Of a stretch of 64,000 nucleotides of DNA, positions 52,367 to 61,445 are shown one piece after another (positions within the stretch are counted from its first letter, which is position 1; every line of letters starts with the position of its first letter). Source of the DNA: an uncultured Candidatus Poseidoniales archaeon (lineage in GTDB: Archaea > Thermoplasmatota > Poseidoniia > Poseidoniales > Thalassarchaeaceae); assembly GCA_902560445.1 (NCBI GenBank), contig CACELO010000002.1, positions 1 to 64,000 on the forward strand, given 5' to 3'. A program made the position numbers and the translations under genes. Under the pieces are notes generated by a model. That model had not been told where the DNA came from, searched no databases, and saw only the letters and a list, made by a program, of their open reading frames with translations.

Positions 52367-55228
52367 GTGACAGGGCGACGAGGGATATGGCGTTGCCCTT
52401 CTTGCAACATACACCAGACCTGGAAATCGCGTGATCGAGGAACAACAAGATTAGATCGTAAGTGTACATCCTGCAACACTAGGATAAGAGTCACCCTAGA
52501 TCGTTCCGATAGTGGCAGAGGGAGGAAGCAACAAGCAGAGGTATGGGAGAGGTCATTTGACACTTCGATGCAGGAGTTACAAGATGAAGCGGATCTTCGA
52601 AATTCAGACGGAGTTGAACTAGACTCAGAGGACAAGAGCACTGGCCCTGTGAGTCAACTGGACTTACCTCCTCTTTGGGGAGGCGGGTGGAGACCGAAGC
52701 GACCTTTGGAGTTCTCCTCACCTTTACCGCAAGAAACTGCTAGAACAGAATTGATGAGATTTCTTGTTGAAAGGCACGACGGGTACACAGAGTCAGCTTT
52801 TGAATGTTGGAATTCACTCAATCCACCTGAACGATTTAATGGAAGAAGTTTTCATGAATTTAGTGAATCATTTTGTAACTCGTTTGAAAGAAGTTTAGCT
52901 GAAAGAGTATACGAACCGGGAGTGGCGACTCTTGCGAAACGAGAAATCATCCCTCGCAGAACAGGCAGTTCCTATCTAGATAGACGAGCAATACGCATGA
53001 TGAGGGATGTTGCCCTATGTCTACGTAGAATAGCACATACAGCCTCAATAAGTGTTGAAGACAGATTTCAATGGCAAAGATGGATGCACAGAACTCGTGC
53101 TTTAGATGAGCATCTGAAAGACTTGTTCATGGATGGAGTAACAACTCCTGATGGAAGTCAATTTGGGGGCAAGGGATTCCGCTCTACTTGGCAAGAAGGC
53201 GTAGTAGCATGCGCCACCTCAATGAGTAGAGCGATTGATCTCAGCGAAGATTCGATCGCTGATGCTGATGTAGTCGCCCCAATGATCAGAGATGTAGGTT
53301 TAGCACTATCGATGGGTCAGACGCCTCTAGAAATTTTCAACGCCCAAATGGGTAAGTCGAATTCCTACATGGATGGAGGAGTTGATTCAGCAGGAGGGAG
53401 GGATTTGCATGTCGGTAATTGGCACAAAAGAGTACTACCTCCTACTGCTCCACTACCAATAGCAAGTGCTACTGCTACCGGTGTTGCACTTGCGGCAAAT
53501 AGGCTTGCAAGACCTCGTTTTCACCTAGCACCGGTTGGTGAAGGTTGCAGTAGTAGCGGAGAATTTTGGGAAGCCATGAATCTAGCTGGTGCCAGAGGTC
53601 TACCAATTTCCTTTATGATTCAAAATAACCAGATCGCCCTTGATACTTTCACGACCGGGCAATCCGGCGCTGAAACCTTCGGAGACAAGGGTCATTCAAT
53701 GGGTATACCCACTTGGAGCATAGATGGTTCTGACCCCGCAGAATTTCATACATCGACCGCTGTTGCTCGTGAATTCGCCCTAGAGGGGGGTGGCCCGACT
53801 CTAATTCATGTTGAGACGATGCGAGGTTGTGGCCACGCACATCATCACGATGACCTGTACTTAGGGGCAGCAAGTGGGAACCCTCCTGGATACGTAGATA
53901 GGGAGTTGCTAACTTATTGGTCGGACAAAGACCCACTTCCTAACCATCGTGATTTATTGGTTAGATTAGGGGTAAGTGAAAGTAAACTTAGCAAAATGGA
54001 AGCAGAGGAGCAAGCATTGGTAGATGCAGCTCGAAAAGAAATGGAAGATACGGCATGGCCGGAAGGAAATTCGGTGACCAAGGGTGTGACTTCGTTTCAC
54101 GATGCCTCAACTCATTCAGAACAGTTCGACCGCTTTGGAGTGAGCCTTTCCGGAGGGGAGGGGCCAGTTCTTATCGGGGAGGTAGATATCGAATTCTCGG
54201 ATGCTGCGAACTCTTGGACATATAGCAAGGCAATACAGAATGGGATGGTAAGCCTTGCTGACAAATATGGAGATTCAATTGTCTTCATGGGAGAAGATAT
54301 GGAAGTAGCCGGAGCCTTTGGAATGAATCTGCCATTGAAAGCAAGAGGTCATTCGGACAAATTACTCGACATGCCTTTGTCTGAGGCGATTATCATACAT
54401 TCAGCAACGGGAGCAGCACTAGGTGGTATGCGACCTTTAGCAGAAATCCAGTTTGGAGGCTTTGCCGCTTTAGCGATGAATCCACTAATCAATAATGCAG
54501 CCCAACTCAGATGGAGATGGGGGGCCGAAGTTCCTCTGACTGTTCGAATACCACTAGGAGGAAAAACTCGGAGTGGGCCGTTCCATGCAAATATGATTGA
54601 ATCATGGTTTGCAAATGACCCTGGTTTGGTAATCGTATTTCCGTCTACGCCACAAGACGCTTACGACCTGTTGGTTGAGTCGCATGCCTTGAATGACCCA
54701 GTAGTATACCTTGAGCACATAGGACTCTATGGATTACGAGGAGGAAATACAGGGTGGGGACATTCAATTAACCAGATTGTTGACACTGATTCAGTTCATC
54801 AACGCCTTGCCTATGGTGAGAATAGCATAGGCAAGGCTAGAGTTGTGCGGGGCGGTAAGGATGTCACGATTGTAACTTGGGGAGCAATGGTCCATGTTGC
54901 ATTGGAAGCGGTTGAAGTGGCTGCAAAACGTGGTATTGAGGTAGAAATTGTTGATCTGCGGACAATATTGCCCTTCGACGCAAAAACCTGTATCGAGTCG
55001 GTTCGAAGAACCGGGCGTCTAATCGTTTTGCAAGAGTCTCAATACACCGGAGGGCTTGGACATACAGTTAGTAGCAGAATCCTAGAGGAGGCATTCTGGA
55101 ACCTAGAAAATGCACCAGTAGTAATCGGAGCACTAGACACTCCTGTTCCATTCTCCCCTCCGTTGGAAGACCACACTATCCCTACATCCGAGCTAGTGGT
55201 CAGACACATCAGGAGGATGTGTGAATGA
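52367..55228 (+). CDS. Single-chain E1 alpha-beta 2-oxoacid dehydrogenase with N-terminal zinc ribbon
   Basis: A 953-residue thiamine-diphosphate enzyme. Residues 8-43 form a zinc ribbon (CPSC...CTSC). The alpha half (about 200-560) has GEGCSSSGEFWEAMNLAGA near 415 and QNNQIAL near 445, the TPP/Mg site. The beta half (about 610-950) has GEDMEVAGAFGMN, AEIQFGGFAALAMN and PHANMI-like RSGPFHANM. Standard E1 enzymes are separate alpha and beta chains and have no zinc ribbon. It probably decarboxylates branched-chain 2-oxoacids or pyruvate; E2 and E3 are not in the window. GTG at 52367 has AGGAG upstream. Expression may depend on the repeats at 52114. Confidence 0.85.
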   Translation: MTGRRGIWRCPSCNIHQTWKSRDRGTTRLDRKCTSCNTRIRVTLDRSDSGRGRKQQAEVWERSFDTSMQELQDEADLRNSDGVELDSEDKSTGPVSQLDLPPLWGGGWRPKRPLEFSSPLPQETARTELMRFLVERHDGYTESAFECWNSLNPPERFNGRSFHEFSESFCNSFERSLAERVYEPGVATLAKREIIPRRTGSSYLDRRAIRMMRDVALCLRRIAHTASISVEDRFQWQRWMHRTRALDEHLKDLFMDGVTTPDGSQFGGKGFRSTWQEGVVACATSMSRAIDLSEDSIADADVVAPMIRDVGLALSMGQTPLEIFNAQMGKSNSYMDGGVDSAGGRDLHVGNWHKRVLPPTAPLPIASATATGVALAANRLARPRFHLAPVGEGCSSSGEFWEAMNLAGARGLPISFMIQNNQIALDTFTTGQSGAETFGDKGHSMGIPTWSIDGSDPAEFHTSTAVAREFALEGGGPTLIHVETMRGCGHAHHHDDLYLGAASGNPPGYVDRELLTYWSDKDPLPNHRDLLVRLGVSESKLSKMEAEEQALVDAARKEMEDTAWPEGNSVTKGVTSFHDASTHSEQFDRFGVSLSGGEGPVLIGEVDIEFSDAANSWTYSKAIQNGMVSLADKYGDSIVFMGEDMEVAGAFGMNLPLKARGHSDKLLDMPLSEAIIIHSATGAALGGMRPLAEIQFGGFAALAMNPLINNAAQLRWRWGAEVPLTVRIPLGGKTRSGPFHANMIESWFANDPGLVIVFPSTPQDAYDLLVESHALNDPVVYLEHIGLYGLRGGNTGWGHSINQIVDTDSVHQRLAYGENSIGKARVVRGGKDVTIVTWGAMVHVALEAVEVAAKRGIEVEIVDLRTILPFDAKTCIESVRRTGRLIVLQESQYTGGLGHTVSSRILEEAFWNLENAPVVIGALDTPVPFSPPLEDHTIPTSELVVRHIRRMCE

Positions 55229-55268
55229 AAAAGATTGACTCAAACATCATGAGCGGGGGCCGCTGAGC

Positions 55269-56231
55269 GTGGTAGAGATGCTAGACTCCGACCCGATTCT
55301 GGTCCTGATTGGATTCGTCTTATTGATGGCTGGCGGTGAAGGGATTGTCCAGGGAGCGGTGCAAATAGCATATCGACTACGAGTCCCTCCATTATTGGTT
55401 GGATTCACCATCGTTGCAATCGGGACATCTCTCCCTGAATTAGCCGTAGCAATTGAGGCGATTGCTCAAAATGAGCCCGATATTGCTGTTGGAGGAGTCT
55501 TAGGATCTAATGTTGCCAACGTTATGTTGGTTCTTGGTACCGCTTGCATGCTTGGATCAGGTGATGAGGCGGGGGTAGGAATACGACGAGATTCTATCGC
55601 TGTAATCTTTGCGACTCTTCTGCTAACAGCCTTCGTTTATTATGGCTCGATACCTGTTGAAGGAGGAGCATTCATGCTAATTTTACTGGTGAGTTACTAC
55701 ACCTATGCCTATCGTTCTTCTAAAGGCAAAGCCGATGCAGAGGAGCCAGAAGAAACTTGGCTTCCGGACAATATACTACTTGCTGTATTTGCAACAATCG
55801 CAGGCGGCGTAATGATTTGGCAGGGAGCTATTTTCCTTCTTGATGGAGCTACAGGTCTAGCGGATACATACGACATACCTACTGCGATTGTTGGACTTTC
55901 ATTAGTAGCCTTAGGGACTTCTTTACCAGAGTTAGCAGTAACTCTAATTGCGGCTATGAGAAATCAAGGTGGCGTCGCGGTAGGCAATGTATTGGGCTCT
56001 AATGTAATGAATATCCTTGGAATCTTAGGTACAGCTTCCGTAATAGGTGGAGGGATCGAAATTGCCTCGAAGTTTGAAGGACGAGATATATGGGTAGTTA
56101 TCCTAACATCTAGTTTAGTTGCAGCTATGTTACTCGACGATAGAGAAATTGGACCTAGAGTAGGTGCCACTATGGTAATCGGATATCTCGCCTACATGTC
56201 ATTCCTCTATTACAGCACAACACTAGGTTGA
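55269..56231 (+). CDS. Calcium/sodium antiporter, CaCA family
   Basis: A 320-residue membrane exchanger with about ten helices. The two alpha repeats are visible: GTSLPELAVAIEAI with GGVLGSNVANVMLVLG near 50-95, and LGTSLPELAVTLIAAM with VGNVLGSNVMNILGILG near 215-255. These carry the Glu and Asn ligands of the ion site. It may export calcium in exchange for sodium or protons. GTG at 55269 or ATG at 55278 are possible starts. It is 40 bases downstream of the dehydrogenase and may be cotranscribed. Confidence 0.9.
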   Translation: MVEMLDSDPILVLIGFVLLMAGGEGIVQGAVQIAYRLRVPPLLVGFTIVAIGTSLPELAVAIEAIAQNEPDIAVGGVLGSNVANVMLVLGTACMLGSGDEAGVGIRRDSIAVIFATLLLTAFVYYGSIPVEGGAFMLILLVSYYTYAYRSSKGKADAEEPEETWLPDNILLAVFATIAGGVMIWQGAIFLLDGATGLADTYDIPTAIVGLSLVALGTSLPELAVTLIAAMRNQGGVAVGNVLGSNVMNILGILGTASVIGGGIEIASKFEGRDIWVVILTSSLVAAMLLDDREIGPRVGATMVIGYLAYMSFLYYSTTLG

Positions 56232-56294
56232 AGGGCGGATTTTGTACGATATCCTTGCCCTAACGGCTAAGGCTGGAAGGCCTGTGGCGGCACC

Positions 56295-57443
56295 ATGGTT
56301 GAGTTCGCATTGTCCGAGGAGCAAGAGATGCTTCGTGAGTTGGCTCACGAATTTGCAAGGGATATTGTTCGGCCGAATGCAGAGCACTGGGATGATAAAT
56401 CCGAATTCCCTACTGAAGCAATTGCAGAGGCTCATGCATTAGGTCTCACCAACCTACACATCCCTGCTGAATACGGAGGGATGGGAATGGGGATTCTTGA
56501 CGAAGTATTGGTCTCTGAGGAATTTTCTTGGGGTGATCCTGGATTTGGCACAGCCGCATATTCCAATGGATTGACAGTTGGGCCAGTAATTACTGGCGGC
56601 ACTGAGGAACAGAAAGCCGAATATCTCGGACGATTGGTGAAAGAGCCATTGATAGCATCCTATTGCGTGACTGAACCCGGTGCAGGTAGTGACGTTGCAA
56701 GCATACAAACTACCGCTGTTCGAGATGGCGATCATTACATCCTAAATGGCCAGAAGATGTGGATTACAGGTGCAGGGCAAGCCGATTGGTTCTTCGTTTT
56801 GGCATACACTGACAAGTCAGCAGGATACAAAGGAATGAGTTCATTCATTGTCGAGAGTTCATGGGATGGAGTTTCCCTTGGAAAGAAAGAAACTAACATG
56901 GGACAAAGAGCTTCAGATACCAGAGCTGTAATCTTCGAAGATGTTCATGTCCCTGTTGAGAATCTAATTGGTGGAGTTGAAGGAGCGGGTTGGTTCAACG
57001 CAATGAAGGCATTTGACCTGTCACGACCTAATGTGGCAGCTCAAGCAGTTGGATGTTCTCGAGCCGCCTACGAATATGCTCTACAATATGCCGATGAACG
57101 CCAGACCTTTGGCAAGAAATTACATGAACATCAGGCAATTCAATTCATGCTGGCTGATATGAAAACAAAAATTGAGGCTGGTAGATTGTTGACTTGGCGA
57201 ACTTCATGGGAAGTTGATAATGGAATCAGAAATACAGAAAGTGCTGCTCACGCAAAGCGTTTTACTGCTGATTCATGTATGGAAATCACTACTGATGCGG
57301 TGCAAGTCTTCGGAGGCTATGGTTACTCAGAAGAGTATCCAGTAGCGCGACTAATGCGCGCCGCGAAGGTTCTACAAATTTACGAAGGAAGCAGTCAAGT
57401 TCAACGGATGATCATTGGAAGAGAAATGCTCAGAGACCTGTGA
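56295..57443 (+). CDS. Acyl-CoA dehydrogenase
   Basis: A 382-residue FAD enzyme that introduces the 2,3 double bond in fatty or branched-chain acyl-CoA. SYCVTEPGAGSDVASIQT near 122 and the adjacent KMWITGAGQADWFFV are signature segments. The C-terminal GGYGYSEEYPVARLMRAAK near 342 and IYEGSSQVQRMIIGR near 362 contain the catalytic glutamate in YEG. Its electrons would pass to electron-transfer flavoprotein and possibly to the membrane Fe-S oxidoreductase at 25.3 kb. The 2-oxoacid dehydrogenase upstream could supply branched acyl-CoA. ATG at 56295. Confidence 0.95.
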   Translation: MVEFALSEEQEMLRELAHEFARDIVRPNAEHWDDKSEFPTEAIAEAHALGLTNLHIPAEYGGMGMGILDEVLVSEEFSWGDPGFGTAAYSNGLTVGPVITGGTEEQKAEYLGRLVKEPLIASYCVTEPGAGSDVASIQTTAVRDGDHYILNGQKMWITGAGQADWFFVLAYTDKSAGYKGMSSFIVESSWDGVSLGKKETNMGQRASDTRAVIFEDVHVPVENLIGGVEGAGWFNAMKAFDLSRPNVAAQAVGCSRAAYEYALQYADERQTFGKKLHEHQAIQFMLADMKTKIEAGRLLTWRTSWEVDNGIRNTESAAHAKRFTADSCMEITTDAVQVFGGYGYSEEYPVARLMRAAKVLQIYEGSSQVQRMIIGREMLRDL

Positions 57444-57444
57444 A

Positions 57445-57461
57445 TCAGCCCTAAGGGCTGA
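57445..57461. other. Perfect 7-bp hairpin after the acyl-CoA dehydrogenase gene
   Basis: TCAGCCC and GGGCTGA around TAA, starting two bases after the stop codon. A small AGCG-GAC-CGCT stem (57468-57478) and TTTATTG follow. Together they suit a terminator-like 3' end. Confidence 0.55.
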
Positions 57462-57517
57462 ATAGTCAGCGGACCGCTTTATTGAAATCATCTTCTCCGT
57501 ACCGAGGTTTGGTTCTC

Positions 57518-59521
57518 ATGCTTGCATCTGATGAAATCCGAGGTCGATTAATTGCATTCACTGTACTCGCTATGATGCTTGTTCCCGCTCTTGCAGCTGC
57601 AGCTCCCACTGTGTCGGATCCATCTCAAATACCAACATATTCTGAGCAAATCGGTGATTGGTGGGAAAATACAAACATGGACAAAGATAGAGATTATATT
57701 CACGATGCAATCTGGATTGCTGCAAAAAATAACCACTACGAATACCTCGATGAAAATGGTCGAATTTCAGTAATTGTTGACTTTGACCATACACCAACTG
57801 AAGCCGATCAAAAGATGCTTGAAAGTGAATTAGATTTCCAGACCCAATTCAGATATTGGTTAATTGATTCGATTGCTGGCACAATTGAATTGGATAGAAT
57901 ATACGAATTGGTTGAACTACCAGGAGTTGTATTTATTGAATTAGATGGAAGATTAGAGGTTCAGATGGAGGATGTAGTTCCTACTCATGGTGTCGATTTA
58001 GTTTGGCAGGATACTGGTTACACTGGCGCTGGAGTTACCATGGCAATCATAGACACCGGAATCGATGGAAATCACACGGCCTTGGACGATCTGGATGATG
58101 ACAACACCACAAACGACCCAAAAATAGTGGCCTTCTATGATGCAATTAACAACCCTGGGGCAACTAATGGAACTGAGATATACCCCTATGATGATAATGG
58201 TCATGGCACCCATTGCGCAGGTATCACTGCTGGCACCGGAGCCCCTGCGTATCAGCACATAGGTGTGGCCCCAAAAGCAAACCTTGTGGGCGTCAAGGTT
58301 CTAGACGGAGGTGGCAGTGGGTCTTTCGCTGCAGTAATGGCGGGAATGGAATGGACCGTAGAGAAAAGGCATGAGTTCAACATAAGGGCAGCCAGCATGA
58401 GCCTCGGGGCCCTCACTGGAGCAATCGAATGGACATCCTCAGAGGAAGAGTCAGTGAACAGAATGGGAAATGAGATGATGAGGGCAGGGGTCACTCTATT
58501 CATAGCTGCTGGAAACAGCGGAGGAACCGCAACGATAGGGACGCCGGGGAGTGCTGAGGATGTCATAACCGTCGGTTCGCTGGACAAAGATACTGCAATT
58601 GCAGTCTACTCAAGCCAAGGGCCAACAGAGGAAGGCAGGGTCAAGCCCAATCTAGCGTTTGTTGGGAGCAGCGTCAACGCACCCGATGCCAACACCGGAG
58701 ACGGATACGTCGCATTGTCTGGTACTAGCATGGCAACGCCTGGAGCGGCTGGTGTTGCTGTTTTGATGTATCAGGCCAATCCCGATTTGAGTCCCTTCGA
58801 CGTTCGCAACATAATGCAAGAGACCTCAACATACAGACAATGCCACTACATGCTCGCGAACGAGCCGTGCGCAGAGGACCTCATACCGAAGAACAGGCAG
58901 AACAACGTCTATGGCCATGGTCATGTGAATGCTCAGCCAGCAGTCGAGGAAGCCGCCAATTACTTCTACGAATTGAGTATGTCATTGAACGTTACTTTGG
59001 AAAGCGAATATGGACAAGATAACCGCGTTCACATTGGACAAGGTGAATCGATTGTATTCAATTTGGAAGGAGGAGTTCAAAGAGTACAATGGCGAACTTG
59101 GGATATGAGAGACAATTGGATGGATTTGGCTGAATTTACTATTGGTGATGATCGCTTCGAGGTCACTCATGACCTACTGGTAGATCGACTTCGATTCCTT
59201 CCCAACAATACGGTAGAAGGCGAACAAGTTATTCTCGTAAGAGCAATATCTGGTGACCAAGCCTCAACCAACCTTGCCATAGGAATTGACATTATGGGTG
59301 AAGAAAAAATAACTCAAGCCGATTCTGAAAGTTCCTTCATGGGAATTGTAGTTGGAATCTTGGCTCTACTGGTTCTAGTGCTTCTCAGTGCACTAATTTT
59401 TGCTGGCTTTCAACTCCGTGACAGAGGATTCTTCGAAAAAGAAGATGGGTTTTTCCAAGATGATGAATTAGTTGGAGAAATCTTCTCTGAAGCAGAAACC
59501 TCTCAATCTGAATCCGGATAG
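57518..59521 (+). CDS. Membrane-anchored subtilisin-like serine protease
   Basis: A 667-residue exported protease. A signal peptide (about 1-29) precedes an I9-like propeptide (about 82-145). The peptidase domain has AIIDTGIDG (Asp179), NGHGTHCAG (His229) and GTSMATPGAAG (Ser404), so the triad is complete. A beta-rich domain follows, then a transmembrane helix (GIVVGILALLVLVLLSALI) and a short acidic tail, placing it on the outer face. ATG at 57518 is chosen; a TTG at 57482 is possible. Codon and base use change sharply within the catalytic domain (about 58,050-58,950). Confidence 0.92.
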   Translation: MLASDEIRGRLIAFTVLAMMLVPALAAAAPTVSDPSQIPTYSEQIGDWWENTNMDKDRDYIHDAIWIAAKNNHYEYLDENGRISVIVDFDHTPTEADQKMLESELDFQTQFRYWLIDSIAGTIELDRIYELVELPGVVFIELDGRLEVQMEDVVPTHGVDLVWQDTGYTGAGVTMAIIDTGIDGNHTALDDLDDDNTTNDPKIVAFYDAINNPGATNGTEIYPYDDNGHGTHCAGITAGTGAPAYQHIGVAPKANLVGVKVLDGGGSGSFAAVMAGMEWTVEKRHEFNIRAASMSLGALTGAIEWTSSEEESVNRMGNEMMRAGVTLFIAAGNSGGTATIGTPGSAEDVITVGSLDKDTAIAVYSSQGPTEEGRVKPNLAFVGSSVNAPDANTGDGYVALSGTSMATPGAAGVAVLMYQANPDLSPFDVRNIMQETSTYRQCHYMLANEPCAEDLIPKNRQNNVYGHGHVNAQPAVEEAANYFYELSMSLNVTLESEYGQDNRVHIGQGESIVFNLEGGVQRVQWRTWDMRDNWMDLAEFTIGDDRFEVTHDLLVDRLRFLPNNTVEGEQVILVRAISGDQASTNLAIGIDIMGEEKITQADSESSFMGIVVGILALLVLVLLSALIFAGFQLRDRGFFEKEDGFFQDDELVGEIFSEAETSQSESG

Positions 59522-59573
59522 TCTCAAGTCACTCCGTCCTAATGCTAAAACATGGGTGCTTATTCGACTAATT

Positions 59574-60143
59574 ATGAGTCAGCAAGGAAGTATTGACAGA
59601 GGGATTGTACTAGCCGCAGGGGCTAGTAAGCGCCTTGGTAGCCACAAGGCATTGATAGAAGTTGAAGGGCAAACTCTTGTCCAGATAGTTTGCAGTAAAT
59701 TGCAAAGTGCAGGCCTTTCTGTAACCGTAGTTACCCGTAATTCTCTAAAACAAAAAATTGAGAATTTACTTCCCAATGTTAGTACCGTAGTGAATCCAAA
59801 TCCTGAATTAGGTAGAACTGGAACTATTCAACGCGGAATTGAATCAATTGGCACTGGACCCCTGTTGATCATCCCAGTAGACCGACCTGGATTTAGCCTA
59901 GAAACCATCAATTTACTTTGTAAAACAAACACCACAACCATTCCAACCTACGAAAAAAAAGGTGGACATCCGATTGCAATAACTTCTCAGGACTGTGAGA
60001 ATATTTTGCAAGCAGAACCTGATATTCCATTACGTGAACTAATAAGTCCTGAAAGGATGCATGTAGATGACCCTCATCTACATCTAAACATAGACACTAA
60101 ACAAGATGTTAACCAATTAATCAAGGTTGCAAAGCATCTGTAA
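59574..60143 (+). CDS. MocA/MobA-like molybdenum-cofactor nucleotidyltransferase
   Basis: A 189-residue nucleotidyltransferase. GIVLAAGASKRLGSHKALIE near 10 is the NTP-binding loop, and IPVDRPGF near 100 is a variant of the P-x-D-x-P motif. Similar enzymes attach CMP or GMP to molybdopterin for hydroxylases. The ATG at 59574 lies 53 bases after the protease stop; longer starts overlap that gene. The XdhC and molybdo-hydroxylase genes three to four kb downstream support the cofactor role. Confidence 0.82.
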   Translation: MSQQGSIDRGIVLAAGASKRLGSHKALIEVEGQTLVQIVCSKLQSAGLSVTVVTRNSLKQKIENLLPNVSTVVNPNPELGRTGTIQRGIESIGTGPLLIIPVDRPGFSLETINLLCKTNTTTIPTYEKKGGHPIAITSQDCENILQAEPDIPLRELISPERMHVDDPHLHLNIDTKQDVNQLIKVAKHL

Positions 60144-61365
60144 GAGAGGGATATTGACCCATCGCCCAAAGAAATACCAAACCCACAATAATTGCTGGAA
60201 GGGTGGTGTGTATTGTTGCCCAGATGGATGCAACCTTGTGCCTAACCAATAGAGGGAAAAGGGCGTCTCCATCTTGAGAAATGGCATTTGCAACTAAAGC
60301 TGGAAAGGAGATGAGCCCCTCGACATATGCAGTAATTGCGATGATTTGAGGCCCACATCCAGGGATTAGTCCAATAGTTGCCGCAACCAAAACTGCACCT
60401 ACGCCGGAACCATGTTCAGACATATCTGATTCTTCAATTCCAGACAATAACATACCGAACTCAAATACGAGGTAAGCAATCAAAACCCAAAAAGTAACGA
60501 ATGCTGTTTCCGAGGCCGCATGAACCAGAGTTTCGTCAAGTGAATTGAGTTTATCTCCAATAGTAGCCTCGGTATCATCACCAAAGAAATTCTTAGAAGA
60601 TACGTAGAGAATAATTGACAAAGAGGTCCCTATGAACCCTACCCAAGTGACTATTCCATCTCGAGTTGTTGGGTCCCAAACTAAATCAGGTGAGTATTCT
60701 GGATCTTGTGCATACCAACCGAGAAGCAAGATCGCAAGGCACAAACCCACTGCTGTTACCAACCACCAAATTCTGTAACCTTGGTGTAAGACACGATATC
60801 CCCAACCCTCTGGAACCTCCCTAGGTAGATTTTCGATTAGCGGGTCTTTATCTTCCATTGCCTTTGCATCTTCTTCACCTAATGGCTCATCAGAACCAAA
60901 CTTAGGACCAAAGCGACCTAGCGGAGTAGTTGGTGTGACCTCTATCGAATCTACACCATACCCCCATAATACACCGACAACAAAGGATGTTGCATGAACA
61001 ATAATTACCGGATTCAGGTATGAAGAGTCTTGGAAAACTGCCCCGATTAGAACGAAAGCGGCATCGCCTAGAGTTGCGATTAAAGTCGCAATAACTGTTC
61101 CATAAGTGACATACCCTCTAGCATACATAGGCATGACAATTATTGCACCACCACAGCCTGGAGTTAGCCCCATCATTGCACCAATTACAGGCTGAAGGCC
61201 CCTATTTTCACGAATCCAGACCACAAATCGACCTGCTGTGACAAATTGTAACCAACTGAAGAGTAGAATCATTGCAGCGACAAAAACTGTCACTGCAAGG
61301 AAAGCATCTCTCATTGAGATAACTAGAATTTCCAGCGCCTGAGTCGCGCTGATGTTCAATGACAT
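60121..61365 (-). CDS. Putative 10-TM heavy-metal exporter (ArsP_2-like)
   Basis: A 414-residue membrane protein with about ten helices in two related halves, each with a PGCG motif: GLTPGCGGAIIVMPMYARG near 66 and GLIPGCGPQIIAITAYVEG near 335. A cytoplasmic loop between them is acidic (EEDAKAMEDKD). The repeated PGCG motifs match a family (ArsP_2) suggested to export heavy metals, though direct evidence is thin. The substrate is unknown. It overlaps the convergent MocA-like gene by 23 bases and diverges from xdhC. Confidence 0.65.
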   Translation of the reverse strand: MSLNISATQALEILVISMRDAFLAVTVFVAAMILLFSWLQFVTAGRFVVWIRENRGLQPVIGAMMGLTPGCGGAIIVMPMYARGYVTYGTVIATLIATLGDAAFVLIGAVFQDSSYLNPVIIVHATSFVVGVLWGYGVDSIEVTPTTPLGRFGPKFGSDEPLGEEDAKAMEDKDPLIENLPREVPEGWGYRVLHQGYRIWWLVTAVGLCLAILLLGWYAQDPEYSPDLVWDPTTRDGIVTWVGFIGTSLSIILYVSSKNFFGDDTEATIGDKLNSLDETLVHAASETAFVTFWVLIAYLVFEFGMLLSGIEESDMSEHGSGVGAVLVAATIGLIPGCGPQIIAITAYVEGLISFPALVANAISQDGDALFPLLVRHKVASIWATIHTTLPAIIVGLVFLWAMGQYPSLTDALQP

Positions 61366-61395
61366 ATGACACCCCGAAGCAGTTATTCATTTGAA

Positions 61396-61413
61396 AGTTA
61401 GCCCCGGCTAACT
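61396..61413. other. Perfect 8-bp hairpin in divergent gap before xdhC
   Basis: AGTTAGCC and GGCTAACT around CC, 30 bases before the exporter start (minus) and 32 bases before the XdhC start (plus). A TATA-like TTTATTATG follows at 61420-61428. Both genes point away, so it is not a terminator for them; it may be the minus-strand leader. Confidence 0.55.
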
Positions 61414-61445
61414 CTAGAATTTATTATGTAAATCGCTATTCTCTA

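Noticed and set aside
58252-58587. Minus-strand open frame opposite the subtilase
   Set aside because: It falls in the GC-rich catalytic segment and is a by-product of codon use there; no start signal or domain is seen.
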